Source: Candidatus Schekmanbacteria bacterium (GTDB lineage: Bacteria > CSSED10-310 > JACPHN01). Taken from it: a stretch of 64,000 nucleotides of DNA. Position 1 is the stretch's first letter. Each line of letters starts with the position of its first letter. Both the position numbers and the translations under genes were made by a program. The stretch is from positions 1 to 64,000 of the forward strand of contig JACPHN010000118.1 in assembly GCA_016188575.1 (NCBI GenBank), in the 5' to 3' direction. The notes under the pieces are model-generated. The model saw nothing but the letters and a program-made list of their open reading frames with translations, did no database searches and was not told where the DNA came from. Shown one piece after another: positions 1 to 8,722 of the stretch.

Positions 1-275
1 CCGCTTCCGTTTCAGCCACCCCCAGGCCAGCTCCATCCTGGCGTTCTTCAACCACGCCGGCGGCTGCGGCACGACGTCGCTGACGCGGGACCTCGGCTAC
101 GTGCTGGCCGAGTCGGGGCGCGTCCTGCTGCTCGATTGCGATCCGCAGGCCAACCTCACGCAAGGACTCGGGGTGGCCGACCAGTACGACTACGTGTTGC
201 TCGATTGCCCACCGGCGCTCGGGCAGCTCGCGGCGAGCGCGTCGATTGCCGCCACCCGGGTGGTCGTGCCGGTCG
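1..275 (+). pseudogene. ParA/Soj-type partition ATPase remnant
   Basis: The frame open from base 2 reads like the start and middle of a ParA ATPase, including DCDPQANLTQGLGV and YDYVLLDCPPALG. It enters from outside the window. Three things show it is dead. The deviant Walker A (normally KGGVGKT) reads AGGCGTT, so both lysines are gone. The roughly 60-70 residues that normally separate the two motifs are missing, so they are nearly adjacent. Similarity ends near VVVPV, where the opposite strand becomes recombinase-like. An intact ParA has about 250 residues. I read this as an internally deleted remnant of a plasmid or chromosomal parA; a sequencing artefact is less likely because three lesions coincide. 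Confidence 0.72.
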
Positions 276-400
276 GCGAGAAAGCCAAGGAGCAGACGGA
301 TTGCGTCGCGGTAGCTCTTCTGCGTGTTGGGCGTCAGGTTGCGATCCGCCACGAGCTCCTCGAGAAGATGCGCGGCGACAGGATCGTGTCCGCAAGGCCG
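262..400 (-). pseudogene. Tyrosine recombinase N-terminal fragment A
   Basis: Reading the minus strand gives HLLEELVADRNLTPNTQKSY followed by RDAIRLLLGFLADRHDHP. This matches the SAM-like core-binding domain of phage/XerD-type integrases, whose first helices typically read LxxxRxLSPxTxxSYRxxLRxLxxF. No catalytic domain (R-H-R-Y) follows, because the fragment runs into antisense of the ParA remnant. It abuts fragment B out of frame near position 375. It is a non-functional scrap, and its N-terminus is also lost. Confidence 0.6.
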
Positions 401-550
401 ACGCGCGCCCAAGCTCGTCTCTCACCTTGCTGGAACCACGCCCTGAGCACTTTGGCGGACGTCCGGAGTGAGCTCCGCGACCACCGCTCGGCGATGTGCT
501 CGAAAAAGCCGTCGATCTCGGTCGCCGTCGCCTCGCTCAGGGAAACATTG
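376..550 (-). pseudogene. Tyrosine recombinase N-terminal fragment B
   Basis: The minus strand encodes LSEATATEIDGFFEHIAERW, then SRSSLRTSAKVLRAWFQQGE and RRAWARVGLADTILSPRIF. This is the core-binding domain of a different integrase subfamily (ADVDxFFxxLAxRWSRxTLRxxAxALRAFFxxAExRGW). A stop lies upstream (TAG near position 557) and the frame breaks after RIF, so neither end of the gene survives. The order B then A on the minus strand does not match one gene, because both pieces are N-terminal domains. Two different recombinases have therefore been joined here. Confidence 0.6.
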
Positions 551-688
551 CGTTGCTACATGTAGTTGGGGAAGCGCTTGATCTGCCGTCTCGCCGGTGG
601 AAATCTCCTTGTCCGCATCTGGTGATGGGCCTGGTGGAGTAATCCGCCCGGCCTACTCTTCGAAGCGCCGCCAGGGGGCCGTCCGCCA

Positions 689-1744
689 TCACCACCGCGC
701 GGCGAAGTCCTCCGCCCAACCAACTAGCTCCTCAATCTCAATGCGCTCGCCGGAATCAGCCACCACCGATCCCGAAAAGGTGCCGAAGCACAGGTGCAGA
801 TCCGCTCTTGCAACCAACAGCTCGACTTTCTGCGCGCGCAGGAAGAACGGCCGGAAATCGAGATTGACACGATCCGTTGTTGGCGACTGAATGCGCCATG
901 GCCGCTGGAAGTCCGTGCGATCGTACGCGAATGACAGTTCCTCAGAGATTTTCGACACCTTCCCATCCAGGCAGATGCCGTTTTCGGTCAGGCCGGTGCC
1001 CTGCGTCCACTTGCCGCCGAGCTGCAGGCCGACGCACCGGCCGTTCTGAATCCCGGAAGCTGACGCCCAGTTCCACGCCGTTGTGTAGGGCCAGATGCCG
1101 CGGCCGAAATCCAGGCAGCCAAAGGCACCTGTGTCCGCGGAAAAGAGGTGGGTCGTAGCTCCGAGGCGGACGGAACCGCTCGCTGGTCGCGCGTTCTGCT
1201 TCGAGGTGAACTGAAACTGCCGCTCCGACCACGGAATCACCACGTTCACGCTCTCATGAGCGGCGTCGCGCATCACCATCACTTCCGCCGTGAGCCGCTC
1301 GCGCCGGCTCAGCCGCGCCTCCGCCCGCAGCCGGGTGCCCTCCGCGAGCTCTTCTACGGCCAGGCGCACGCCGCACCGGTCACTATGGATCGGGACGTCG
1401 CCCACCCGCTCGCCCTGGTGCATCCCGGCGCCGCAGGGGAGGACAGCGACCCGCTCGCGCAGAGCGCCGGTGCCGAAGTCCAGCAGTGAAACGGCAACAA
1501 TCCCGAGGTAGTCGAGGTTCGCGTACGTGATCGACAGCGCCACGTCCTTGCTCGTGACACACCAGAAGTCCCACCGCTTGCGCCGTCCCCACGGGCCGCG
1601 AAGATTGCAGCGGTGTAGAGGAAACCGCGACCACCCGACGGCGTCCGGGTTCAGTGTCCCGTCTTCGCGGCAGAGCTCAACCTCGCGCACGATCTCCCGT
1701 TGACGGCCTGCCGGCGACCCGTTCTTGTCCGCGGCGCCGTTCAC
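689..1744 (-). CDS. DUF2804 family protein
   Basis: This 351-residue protein resembles the DUF2804 family over nearly its whole length. Near the N-terminus it has LNPDAVGWSRFPLH and NLRGPWGRRKRWDFWC, the family's most recognisable block. The C-terminal half is rich in aromatic beta-strand sequence with repeated W-x-W motifs. Biochemical function is unknown; members are large soluble beta-rich proteins, often near lipid or hydrocarbon genes. I chose GTG at 1744 because it overlaps the upstream stop as GTGA and gives a family-like N-terminus. Starting further upstream adds residues antisense-like and out of character. It is translationally coupled to the gene upstream on the same strand. Confidence 0.85.
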   Translation of the reverse strand: MNGAADKNGSPAGRQREIVREVELCREDGTLNPDAVGWSRFPLHRCNLRGPWGRRKRWDFWCVTSKDVALSITYANLDYLGIVAVSLLDFGTGALRERVAVLPCGAGMHQGERVGDVPIHSDRCGVRLAVEELAEGTRLRAEARLSRRERLTAEVMVMRDAAHESVNVVIPWSERQFQFTSKQNARPASGSVRLGATTHLFSADTGAFGCLDFGRGIWPYTTAWNWASASGIQNGRCVGLQLGGKWTQGTGLTENGICLDGKVSKISEELSFAYDRTDFQRPWRIQSPTTDRVNLDFRPFFLRAQKVELLVARADLHLCFGTFSGSVVADSGERIEIEELVGWAEDFAARW

Positions 1745-2757
1745 AGGCAGGCAGGAAATGGCATCGTTTCTGGATCGACCTCCTCCGGCGCCGGCGCTAC
1801 GATTGCGAGCTCCGGCGCCTGCGCCTCCTCGCCTTGACACGTGCGCGTGCACCCATTGGAGTCAAAACAAGCGCTGTCCCACTGGGGGCCTTCTGTCGGG
1901 TAACGCACGGCGCCTGCCAGGTCGGTCTCGGAGGTAACCCATGCCGTCATCTTGCGTTCGTGGTCTGGGGGAGGAATGACTTCCCCCGCCGCCTGTAGCG
2001 CAATCCCACCCGGCGCCTGATTGTCCAGCTTGTCGAACTGCCACCGCACCCGCGTCTGCTCCCCATCGTGAAGTCCCCCGAAGACGGGAGTCACTCTGGG
2101 CCCCGCAGGCAGCTCGTCGTCGAGCACCGTACGCACTGCGCCCTCCAGCTCGCCGTCTTGGTTCTCGTCGAACTTGAGCACCGCCTCGCCCTTCTGGATC
2201 AACTCGGAGCCCCGGTCGGTAAACCGCAGGCCGACGAGCTGCTGTTCCTGCGTCGTGATGTCAAAGAAGCTCAAGCAGAAGTCGCCGCCGCCGATATTGC
2301 CGAGCTCGATCCGCAGCCGGCGGCCTTCCTCCGGATCATCGACTACGTGTGTTTCCTTCTGCCCAGGTTCGGCGGGAAAAGAAAAGCCCTGCTCACGAAT
2401 GCCGCGCAGCACTTGCTCAATCCCGGACTTCAACTGCAGATAAACGGCGACGTTTTGTCGCACCACGCCGGCGAGCTGCGAATCGCAGGGTGGCGTCTGC
2501 GCCACGGGTCGAGGTGTGGGTAAGGCGAAAACCAACACGCTCGCCAGCAGCAGCAGCGCACCGGACCGGGCGCCGCCGGTCGCAAGTCCACCGCGGCAGC
2601 GCATCATCAAGAGCGCCGCCAGAGCGAGCCCCACGCTGATCGTCACGAGCGACGGAAGTCCCGCTGCCGGCACCGCGCTGGCCTCTCCCAGAGGCAGATC
2701 AAATCCCAGCTTCGTTGGAATGGCCACACCAGCAAGAACAATCGCATCTCTGCTCAC
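1741..2757 (-). CDS. Hypothetical protein with two N-terminal membrane segments
   Basis: I do not recognise this 338-residue protein. Two hydrophobic stretches lie in the first 80 residues, followed by a large hydrophilic region with a short acidic EF-like loop (FDENQDGELEGAV) and a Cys-containing C-terminal part (DSACFDSNGCTRTCQGEE). The predicted layout is membrane-anchored with an extracytoplasmic domain of about 260 residues, whose six or so cysteines could be disulfide-bonded. A strong GGAGGAGG lies just upstream of two possible GTG starts (2763 and 2757); I prefer 2757 for spacing. Its stop overlaps the start of the DUF2804 gene by four bases, so the two are probably one transcript. Confidence 0.6.
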   Translation of the reverse strand: MSRDAIVLAGVAIPTKLGFDLPLGEASAVPAAGLPSLVTISVGLALAALLMMRCRGGLATGGARSGALLLLASVLVFALPTPRPVAQTPPCDSQLAGVVRQNVAVYLQLKSGIEQVLRGIREQGFSFPAEPGQKETHVVDDPEEGRRLRIELGNIGGGDFCLSFFDITTQEQQLVGLRFTDRGSELIQKGEAVLKFDENQDGELEGAVRTVLDDELPAGPRVTPVFGGLHDGEQTRVRWQFDKLDNQAPGGIALQAAGEVIPPPDHERKMTAWVTSETDLAGAVRYPTEGPQWDSACFDSNGCTRTCQGEEAQAPELAIVAPAPEEVDPETMPFPACL

Positions 2758-2821
2758 GCCCACATACCTCCTCCCCGAAATCAGCGACGCCAACCGGCGG
2801 TGTTGGCTTCCCCATGGCGAG

Positions 2822-4729
2822 CTACCCGGCCCGCCCTTTTTCTCGCGCCTGCCGATCGACCCAGATGTGCTTCAGTGGATGCTCGTCGAGAATATTGGGC
2901 GAAAAACCCCGCACCCAAGGCTTGACGAGATTGAGAGAGACGTAGTGATAAAGCGGTATGATCGGCATTTCCTGCAGAAGGAGCTCTTCGGCGCGCTGAA
3001 AGAGCTGCATGCGCCGGCCCTGATCCAGGGTCCTCCCGGCCTCGAAGATGAGCTCATCGTAGGCGCGGCTGGACCAGTTTGTGTTGTTATTGCCGCCGTT
3101 GGTGAGCCAGAGGTCAAGAAATGTGTTCGGGTCGACGTAGTCCCCGATCCATCCGCCGCGACATATCGTGTAGTCCGCCGTATGCATAGATACGAGGTAC
3201 ACCTTCCATTCCTGATTGATCAGGCTCACTTCAATGCCGAGGTTCTTTTTCCATTCCTGTTGCAGCACCTCGGCAATGTCCTTGTGGGATTCCGCGGTGT
3301 TGTACAGGAGCTCAATCGGCGGAATGCCTGTCCCGCCAGGATATCCGGCGGCGGCGAGCAACGCGCGCGCCTCTTCCACGCGCAAGCCAACATTCACGCC
3401 AGGTGGCGAAACGTAATCTCGGAAACCGGGTGGAACGAAGGTCTCGGCCGGCAGTTGACCGGCCTTGAGAATGAAGTCTGTGACTTTCGAGCGATCGATC
3501 GACAAGGCCAGTGCGCGCCGCACGCGGACGTCGTCCAGCGGTGGCCGGCGAACATTCATGCGGTAGAAGTAGGTCGCGAGGTAAGGAGAGCGCCGATAAT
3601 CCGTGCGCGTCCGCAGCAGATCCATGAGGTTCAGCGGCATCGCCAGAGAATCGACCTGATCCACCGCGCCGGTCTCGTAGAGGTTGAACGCGGGCGTCGC
3701 GTTGTCGATAGGCAACGCTCTGGCGACGCTGAGCCGGACATGCTCGCGATCCCAGTAGCGAGGGTTCCTGTGCAGCTCGATCCACTGGTTAAGGCGCCAC
3801 TCGGCCAGGACGAAGGGACCGTTGGACACGATGTTTTCGGGCTTGATCCACTGGTCGCCAAACCGTTCCACGGTCGCGCGGTGCACCGGAAGCAGCGTAT
3901 AGAACGCCGCCAGATCGAGAAAGAAGGGCGTGGGGTTTTCAAGCTTGACGACGAATGTGCGCGCCGCGGGCGCCTGTAGGCCCAGGGCGGCGGCGTCGTA
4001 ATCCAGCTCGTCCGCTCGCACCCAGCCGCGCCCGTCGGCGAGTTTCGCCCAGCCATCGATTTCCACAGGAGCACTGTCGTCGCCGGCGGCCACGGCCAGG
4101 GATTCGCGCGGCGCGAGGGTGGCGGCGCTCGGCGGCGGCGCGCACGAACCGGCGGCTGCCAGGGCACCCGTGCACCGATCATGCGCCGGATCCCAGCCAG
4201 GCCCGGCGAGCCGCGGCGCCACGTCCGGCGAGCGGACGACGCGCAGCCGCCCCTCATTATATGCCTTTCCCCCTTTGACATACCAGAGCTGATATGCGTA
4301 TTGAGACGCCGTGAGCGGATTGAGGACGCGCTCCCAGGAATAGACGAAGTCCTGCGCCGTTACCGGGTCGCCATTGGACCACTGGCAGTCGCGCAGGTGA
4401 AAGGTGTACTGCTTGCCGTCCGCGGAGATCTCCCACCTTTCGGCCACGCCCGGCACCGGATGCAAGTCCTCGGGGTCGCGCGATGCGAGCCCCTCGAACA
4501 AGGCATTGGCGAGCTTGTGCTCGGGGTTACCCGTCATGATCGCCGGGTCGAGCGTTTCGGGCTCCGCGCCGTTGTTCCAGGTGTATTCCGCGGGGTGCAC
4601 GTTGGCGTTCTCGCAGCCACCAGAGAGCAGCACCGCCGGGACCAGCAGAATCGGCAGCCACGCTAGCCTCACGACGACCGCGGCGGTCGCGCCGAGGCGG
4701 CGCCAACGCGCTCTCCAACACCGTCGCAT
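2822..4729 (-). CDS. Oligopeptide ABC transporter substrate-binding lipoprotein (OppA family) with inserted SH3-like segment
   Basis: This is a 635-residue extracytoplasmic solute-binding protein of family 5 (SBP_bac_5). An N-terminal membrane helix ends in LLSGGC, a slightly atypical lipobox. The mature start has EPETLDPAIMTGNPEHKLAN and GLASRDPEDLHPVPGVAERW, typical of OppA peptide receptors. About 60-70 extra residues are inserted before the conserved LENPTPFFLDL block. They contain DGWAKLADGRGWVRADELDY, which looks like a bacterial SH3-like strand pattern. OppA proteins are normally about 540 residues, so the insertion explains the extra length. It should bind peptides or cell-wall peptides in the periplasm. 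No permease genes are next to it. Confidence 0.88.
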   Translation of the reverse strand: MRRCWRARWRRLGATAAVVVRLAWLPILLVPAVLLSGGCENANVHPAEYTWNNGAEPETLDPAIMTGNPEHKLANALFEGLASRDPEDLHPVPGVAERWEISADGKQYTFHLRDCQWSNGDPVTAQDFVYSWERVLNPLTASQYAYQLWYVKGGKAYNEGRLRVVRSPDVAPRLAGPGWDPAHDRCTGALAAAGSCAPPPSAATLAPRESLAVAAGDDSAPVEIDGWAKLADGRGWVRADELDYDAAALGLQAPAARTFVVKLENPTPFFLDLAAFYTLLPVHRATVERFGDQWIKPENIVSNGPFVLAEWRLNQWIELHRNPRYWDREHVRLSVARALPIDNATPAFNLYETGAVDQVDSLAMPLNLMDLLRTRTDYRRSPYLATYFYRMNVRRPPLDDVRVRRALALSIDRSKVTDFILKAGQLPAETFVPPGFRDYVSPPGVNVGLRVEEARALLAAAGYPGGTGIPPIELLYNTAESHKDIAEVLQQEWKKNLGIEVSLINQEWKVYLVSMHTADYTICRGGWIGDYVDPNTFLDLWLTNGGNNNTNWSSRAYDELIFEAGRTLDQGRRMQLFQRAEELLLQEMPIIPLYHYVSLNLVKPWVRGFSPNILDEHPLKHIWVDRQAREKGRAG

Positions 4730-4757
4730 GACACCTTCCTCACCGCGTGGCGCGCGG

Positions 4758-5366
4758 TCAGAGCTGCTCGAAGTGAATCCGGATCAGGGTATCGCCGATC
4801 GCGATCGAGTCGCCATCGCGGAGCAGGCGCTCCTGCACTCGGTTGCCGTTGAGATAGGTGCCGTTCGTCGAGTTCATGTCGCGCACGAGCAGGTGTCTGC
4901 CCTGTTTGACGACGCTCGCGTGGCACCGCGAGATCTTTGCATCCGTCAGCATGACGTCGGTGCCGAGGCGCCCGATCGTCGTCTCATCATGCACCAGGCG
5001 CAGCACCAGACCGCGGTTGCGACCGCGCATGACCTCGAGCAGGACCGCGGTCTCGGGGGTAAGCTCGCCGAAAGGCTCTTCTTCTTCCGCTAGCTCGACC
5101 GGCGCGGTCTCGAAGTTGAGGAGCGGAACCGCGTCGCTGTCGGCCAGCGCGGAAAGCGGTGCGGCGTTGTCAAAAATGGTGATGTCCTCTGCCCGGTCAC
5201 CGCCCTCGCTTGCGGTTTCCGCGTCGTCGCTGCGAAAAGCGTCGGACAGCGAAAAGAGGCGGTTACATTGCTTGCAGCGCACGCGCTGAATGGCGCGAAC
5301 GGCGGCGTGCCGCAGATCGATGCGGTAGCGCGCGTCACAGTTCGGACAGGTGGCGATCAGCTCCAA
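4758..5366 (-). CDS. Zinc-ribbon plus FHA domain protein
   Basis: This 202-residue protein starts with a MJ0042-type zinc ribbon (TCPNCDARY ... VRCKQCNRLF; four cysteines in two CxxC pairs). A 70-residue acidic linker follows, then a C-terminal forkhead-associated domain with GRLGTD, ISRCHASV and NSTNGTYLNG. FHA domains bind phosphothreonine, so this is a likely adaptor for the Ser/Thr kinases encoded elsewhere in the window. The start is TTG, preceded by AGGA and lying 10 bases after the stop of the FliK-like gene. That spacing suggests co-transcription. Confidence 0.85.
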   Translation of the reverse strand: MELIATCPNCDARYRIDLRHAAVRAIQRVRCKQCNRLFSLSDAFRSDDAETASEGGDRAEDITIFDNAAPLSALADSDAVPLLNFETAPVELAEEEEPFGELTPETAVLLEVMRGRNRGLVLRLVHDETTIGRLGTDVMLTDAKISRCHASVVKQGRHLLVRDMNSTNGTYLNGNRVQERLLRDGDSIAIGDTLIRIHFEQL

Positions 5367-5376
5367 GCTCGGTTCC

Positions 5377-7071
5377 TCACGCTTTCACGTCGATTCGTTT
5401 CATTCCCGGTAGGGCGGAACCTTCGGGTTCGGGCGCGGACCTGGCAGACCCGTCAGCGGCTGGCGGCGGTGTCGAAACCGCCGGCGATTTCCGCGACTGC
5501 TCGCGCACCGCAAGCTCGGAAAAGCCGGGATACAGGGTGGAAAGTCTGTTGATCAATGGTTCGAGATGCTCTCGCACGAACCTCGCTCGCTGGCCGTCAT
5601 CGACAGTAATGCTGCCCCAGGCGCGGCCACCGGCAGCGTCGAGGCGAACCGAAATCGGCCCGAGATGACTCATGTCAAGCAGAAAAACGAGACTCACGTC
5701 TTCCGGGTCGATCGCGGCGGTGCCACGAGGTCGATAATAGACGCGGAGCTCGCCTTTCGCTATCCCATTGAGAGCGGGCAGAGCCAGAGGTAGTTGCAGC
5801 ACCGTGGGAGTTTCGACGGCGTGGGCAGCGGCGGCCTGCAGGCGCGGGGCAGCGAGCTCGGCAAGCGCCCTCCCCATCTCTCGGGGCTCGGGCTGCGGGG
5901 CCGAGCGATCCGCGGAGGGCAGTTCCGGCCGGACCGCGTCCCGCACCTCCGGTGCGGTCTCGACCGCTGCGCCGGTGAAGCCGAGGTCACGCGCAGGGGA
6001 CTGCGGGCCTCCGTCGGCCACTCGAGAGGGATGCTGGCCGCTCGCCGGGGTTGCGGCCGGCGCCTCGGCTGCCCCGCGCGACGAGCCGATTTCCGGCGGC
6101 GTCTCGGCGGCATGGTCCTCGGCGTAAATCGCCGCCCGCAGCATCTCCTTCAGAGTTTCGCTGAGCGGCAGGCGAAACGGCGTCCAGCCTGGCGGGGCGC
6201 CGGCGGGTGGCGGGCCCGTCGCCGGCAGTGGCGTGACCGTGCCCCCGACGCCTCCCGGAAGCAGAGCCGCGATTTCGCGCAGGATCCCTCCGAGAGGCGA
6301 GGAGCTGTCCAAAGCCAACGCCAAGAGCGCCTGGAGCTCCCGGCCGGCCGCGCGCTCGGCAGCGGACAGCACGAGCGGGGGGCTGGCGCTCGGCGGCGGC
6401 GCCTGCATGGTCTGCCGGCCAAGCGCGACGAGCTCGCCCAGGGCGCGCTGCGCGCCGCTGTCCACAACTTCAGCGGCCGTGGCGGCGGCGGGAACCCCCA
6501 GCAACGCCTGGTCGCGCTCGCCGACGTCCCGTAGCACCTGGGACGGAGCCGCAACCTGCGCCAGCGCGGCGCGAGGAACGGTCGCCAGGCCGCGCGCAAC
6601 CCCGGCAACGGAGCTCGCGTCCAGCGGTTTGCCTTCCCGCATGAGCTGGGCTGCGGCGGCGAGGTGCAAGGAGTCGTCGGGAAGGCCGAGGTCGGCAAGC
6701 ACCGACACCAAATCCCCGCGCTGCAGAGGTCGAACCACCCCAGGCGGCGCGCCGCTGCCGGTCTGCGGGGACAACCGCACCTCCAGGCGGTCACCGTCGA
6801 GGCGAACCGTTCCCGAAAGGACTTCGCCCGGCCGATACGCCGTTTCCTGAGGCATCGGCAGGCGCAGGTGGGCGCTACCGATCTTGAGGCGCATCTCGTG
6901 GTTGGCGGCGACCACAATCCTGGCCTGCACGTCTCCCCCGCTCTGCAGCATCTCCGCGAGTGCTTCGAACTGGCGCGCTGTCAAGCGCAGCGAATCAAAC
7001 CGCAAGACGGCCCCGCCGGCCGAGATGGCCGGCAAAGAGGCGGGGGACATGGCGCTTACGGGGTCACTCAT
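5377..7071 (-). CDS. FliK-like (Flg_hook domain) protein
   Basis: This 564-residue protein has an Ala/Pro-rich middle of low complexity. Its C-terminal domain (about residues 440-530) resembles the flagellar hook-length control domain: a short strand, DMSHLGPISVRLDAAGGRAW, then VREHLEPLINRLSTLYPGF. The N-terminal 100 residues form a compact beta-rich unit ending in GDRLEVRLSPQ. FliK measures hook length and switches type III export specificity, but no flagellar gene is visible here. The neighbour is an FHA adaptor. The protein may serve a non-flagellar system or belong to a split flagellar regulon. Family assignment is by C-terminal pattern only. Confidence 0.6.
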   Translation of the reverse strand: MSDPVSAMSPASLPAISAGGAVLRFDSLRLTARQFEALAEMLQSGGDVQARIVVAANHEMRLKIGSAHLRLPMPQETAYRPGEVLSGTVRLDGDRLEVRLSPQTGSGAPPGVVRPLQRGDLVSVLADLGLPDDSLHLAAAAQLMREGKPLDASSVAGVARGLATVPRAALAQVAAPSQVLRDVGERDQALLGVPAAATAAEVVDSGAQRALGELVALGRQTMQAPPPSASPPLVLSAAERAAGRELQALLALALDSSSPLGGILREIAALLPGGVGGTVTPLPATGPPPAGAPPGWTPFRLPLSETLKEMLRAAIYAEDHAAETPPEIGSSRGAAEAPAATPASGQHPSRVADGGPQSPARDLGFTGAAVETAPEVRDAVRPELPSADRSAPQPEPREMGRALAELAAPRLQAAAAHAVETPTVLQLPLALPALNGIAKGELRVYYRPRGTAAIDPEDVSLVFLLDMSHLGPISVRLDAAGGRAWGSITVDDGQRARFVREHLEPLINRLSTLYPGFSELAVREQSRKSPAVSTPPPAADGSARSAPEPEGSALPGMKRIDVKA

Positions 7072-7493
7072 ACGTGCTTGCCTCGAGGCTTCGGCGGTAG
7101 CTGGTGACTGAGCAAATCGTATCGCCGGCGACGCGCGATTGAAAGACGTCGAGGCTCGCTGAAGCCACCGTCAGCTCGACTGGAAGCTGACTGGAAAGCG
7201 CATCGCGAAGACCGCAGACCTCACCCCCCCCGCAGACGGAGGAAGGACGGAGGCGGGCGCGTCGCGTCGATGCCGAGTCGGCGGTGGACTCAGGGCGCGC
7301 GGGGCGCTCAGTGTAACGCTGGGCTCACACGGCTGCGACGCGCTCGTCTCATTTGTCCTCGGTGCGGCGCGGCGGTACGAGCAGAAGAGGTGGTGTGGGA
7401 GCGTGTTTCCGGGAGCCGAGAGAGACCATGGCAGCGGCACGGAATTTGCAAGTAACGGCTGCTCCGGTGAAAACTGCTTCGTGGAGGTCACTC
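7072..7493. other. Intergenic region between divergent genes, holding a hairpin-repeat copy
   Basis: This 422-base gap separates the divergent FliK-like and PHP genes. It contains one full copy of the hairpin repeat (positions 7159-7250). I see no convincing gene. Open frames here lack ribosome-binding sites and resemble nothing known. A clear GGAGG lies at 7483-7487 and serves the downstream ATG at 7494. Confidence 0.6.
7159..7250 (+). repeat. Hairpin repeat, copy 1
   Basis: The copy begins with GAAGCCACCGTCAGCTCGAC, continues through a GCGCATCGCGAAGACC block and ends in a C-run/G-run arm (CCTCACCCCCCCCGC, then GGAGG). The same ordered blocks recur near 13.8, 18.9, 46.6, 49.4 and 59.1 kb. 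This copy is the most degenerate of the long ones, and its final stem is imperfect. Confidence 0.65.
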
Positions 7494-8654
7494 ATGCCAT
7501 TGTCCCCGGTCAAAGGGTTCCGCGCCGCCATCGGGTCATGCGCCGCGCTCTTGGTCAGCGCCGTCGCCACCGCCGCGGCCGCCGCCACCAGCGTGACGGT
7601 GTTTCCGCAGGCGCCACTGCCTGCCGCTGCCGAGTACTTGCCGGCATTCTACGGCTTCATTCACGCTCACACGTCCTATTCCATCGACTACAAGGGCAGC
7701 GGCGGTGAAACCCCCGCCGACGCCTTCGCCTTCGCCAGAACCACCGGCGGGCTCGATTGGATGGCGGTCTCCGATCACTCCGAATCGTACCTGAACGACG
7801 ATCACTGGATCGACACGGCCACTGCCGCCGAGGCCGCGACACAGGAAGGCTCGTTCGTCGCGTTTCGTGCGTTCGAGTACAGCAACGCGACTCAGGGTCA
7901 TCTCTGCGTGGTGAATACGGAGGACTGGACGAGCTGGTTGAAGGATGGCTCGATCGCATCGTTCTTCGATTGGCTGTCCAACTATCCCGCGGCGGTAGCG
8001 ACGTTCAACCATCCCGGAAGCTACGACATTTTCAACAACGAGTTTTACCATTTCCAGTACCGCACCGACGTCGCACCGATGGTGGTGGGCCTGGAGATGC
8101 TCAACAAAGACAGCACCTTCGACACGCGCGACGCCGGCTATGAGGGCAAGATCTCCTACATGGACGAGGCGATCCAGAAGGGCTGGTGGCTTGCCTCGGT
8201 AAGCGGAGAGGATTCGCACCGGGCGGATTGGGGCACGATGACCGATGGCCGTACCGGCCTGCTGGCTCCGGCGCTGACCAAGGCCGAGCTGTTGAGCGCG
8301 TTTCGGGAGCGTCGCTTCTTTACCACCGAAGACAAGAACGCCTACATTTCATTTCAGCACGGCGGTGTGGAGATGGGAGGCGCGGTAACGGTGGCCGCGG
8401 ATTCGACCTTCGATGTCTACTTCAGCGATCCGGATGGCGAAGGCTGGAATCGGCTTGAGGTGTATCGCAACGGCGTGGTGGCCGCGTCGGAAGCGCTTGA
8501 CAACGCGGGTTCCGGAACCGCACAAGTGAGCGTGCCGCTGCCGGACGCGACCGATTACTACTATGTGCGCGTGCGACAATCCGACGGCGAGCGCATCCAA
8601 TCGGCGCCGATCTGGCTGACGAAGAGCGCCACGGGGACGGTAGCGACCTTCTAG
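7494..8654 (+). CDS. Secreted PHP-domain metal-dependent phosphoesterase-like protein
   Basis: This 386-residue protein has a signal peptide ending near ATAAAAATS and then a PHP domain. Metal-binding motifs are in order: HAHTSYS, VSDHSE, a central glutamate in AFEYSN, FNHPG and SGEDSH. PHP domains hydrolyse phosphoesters using two or three metal ions; this subgroup (annotated as DUF3604-like) is exported and its substrate is unknown. A beta-rich C-terminal tail of about 110 residues may be a binding module. I chose ATG at 7494 because GGAGG lies seven bases upstream and a signal peptide follows directly; an upstream in-frame ATG adds 22 residues without improving it. Confidence 0.85.
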   Translation: MPLSPVKGFRAAIGSCAALLVSAVATAAAAATSVTVFPQAPLPAAAEYLPAFYGFIHAHTSYSIDYKGSGGETPADAFAFARTTGGLDWMAVSDHSESYLNDDHWIDTATAAEAATQEGSFVAFRAFEYSNATQGHLCVVNTEDWTSWLKDGSIASFFDWLSNYPAAVATFNHPGSYDIFNNEFYHFQYRTDVAPMVVGLEMLNKDSTFDTRDAGYEGKISYMDEAIQKGWWLASVSGEDSHRADWGTMTDGRTGLLAPALTKAELLSAFRERRFFTTEDKNAYISFQHGGVEMGGAVTVAADSTFDVYFSDPDGEGWNRLEVYRNGVVAASEALDNAGSGTAQVSVPLPDATDYYYVRVRQSDGERIQSAPIWLTKSATGTVATF

Positions 8655-8722
8655 CGCTCGGCTCCCGAGGTAATTGGCGACGCGCCGGCCCGCAGCGGCG
8701 CTCGCCTCAACCGTTGCGGCCG

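Noticed and set aside
2516-3979. 487-codon plus-strand frame over the OppA and membrane genes
   Set aside because: The minus strand has clear OppA family similarity throughout; the plus-strand translation resembles nothing and has no ribosome-binding site.
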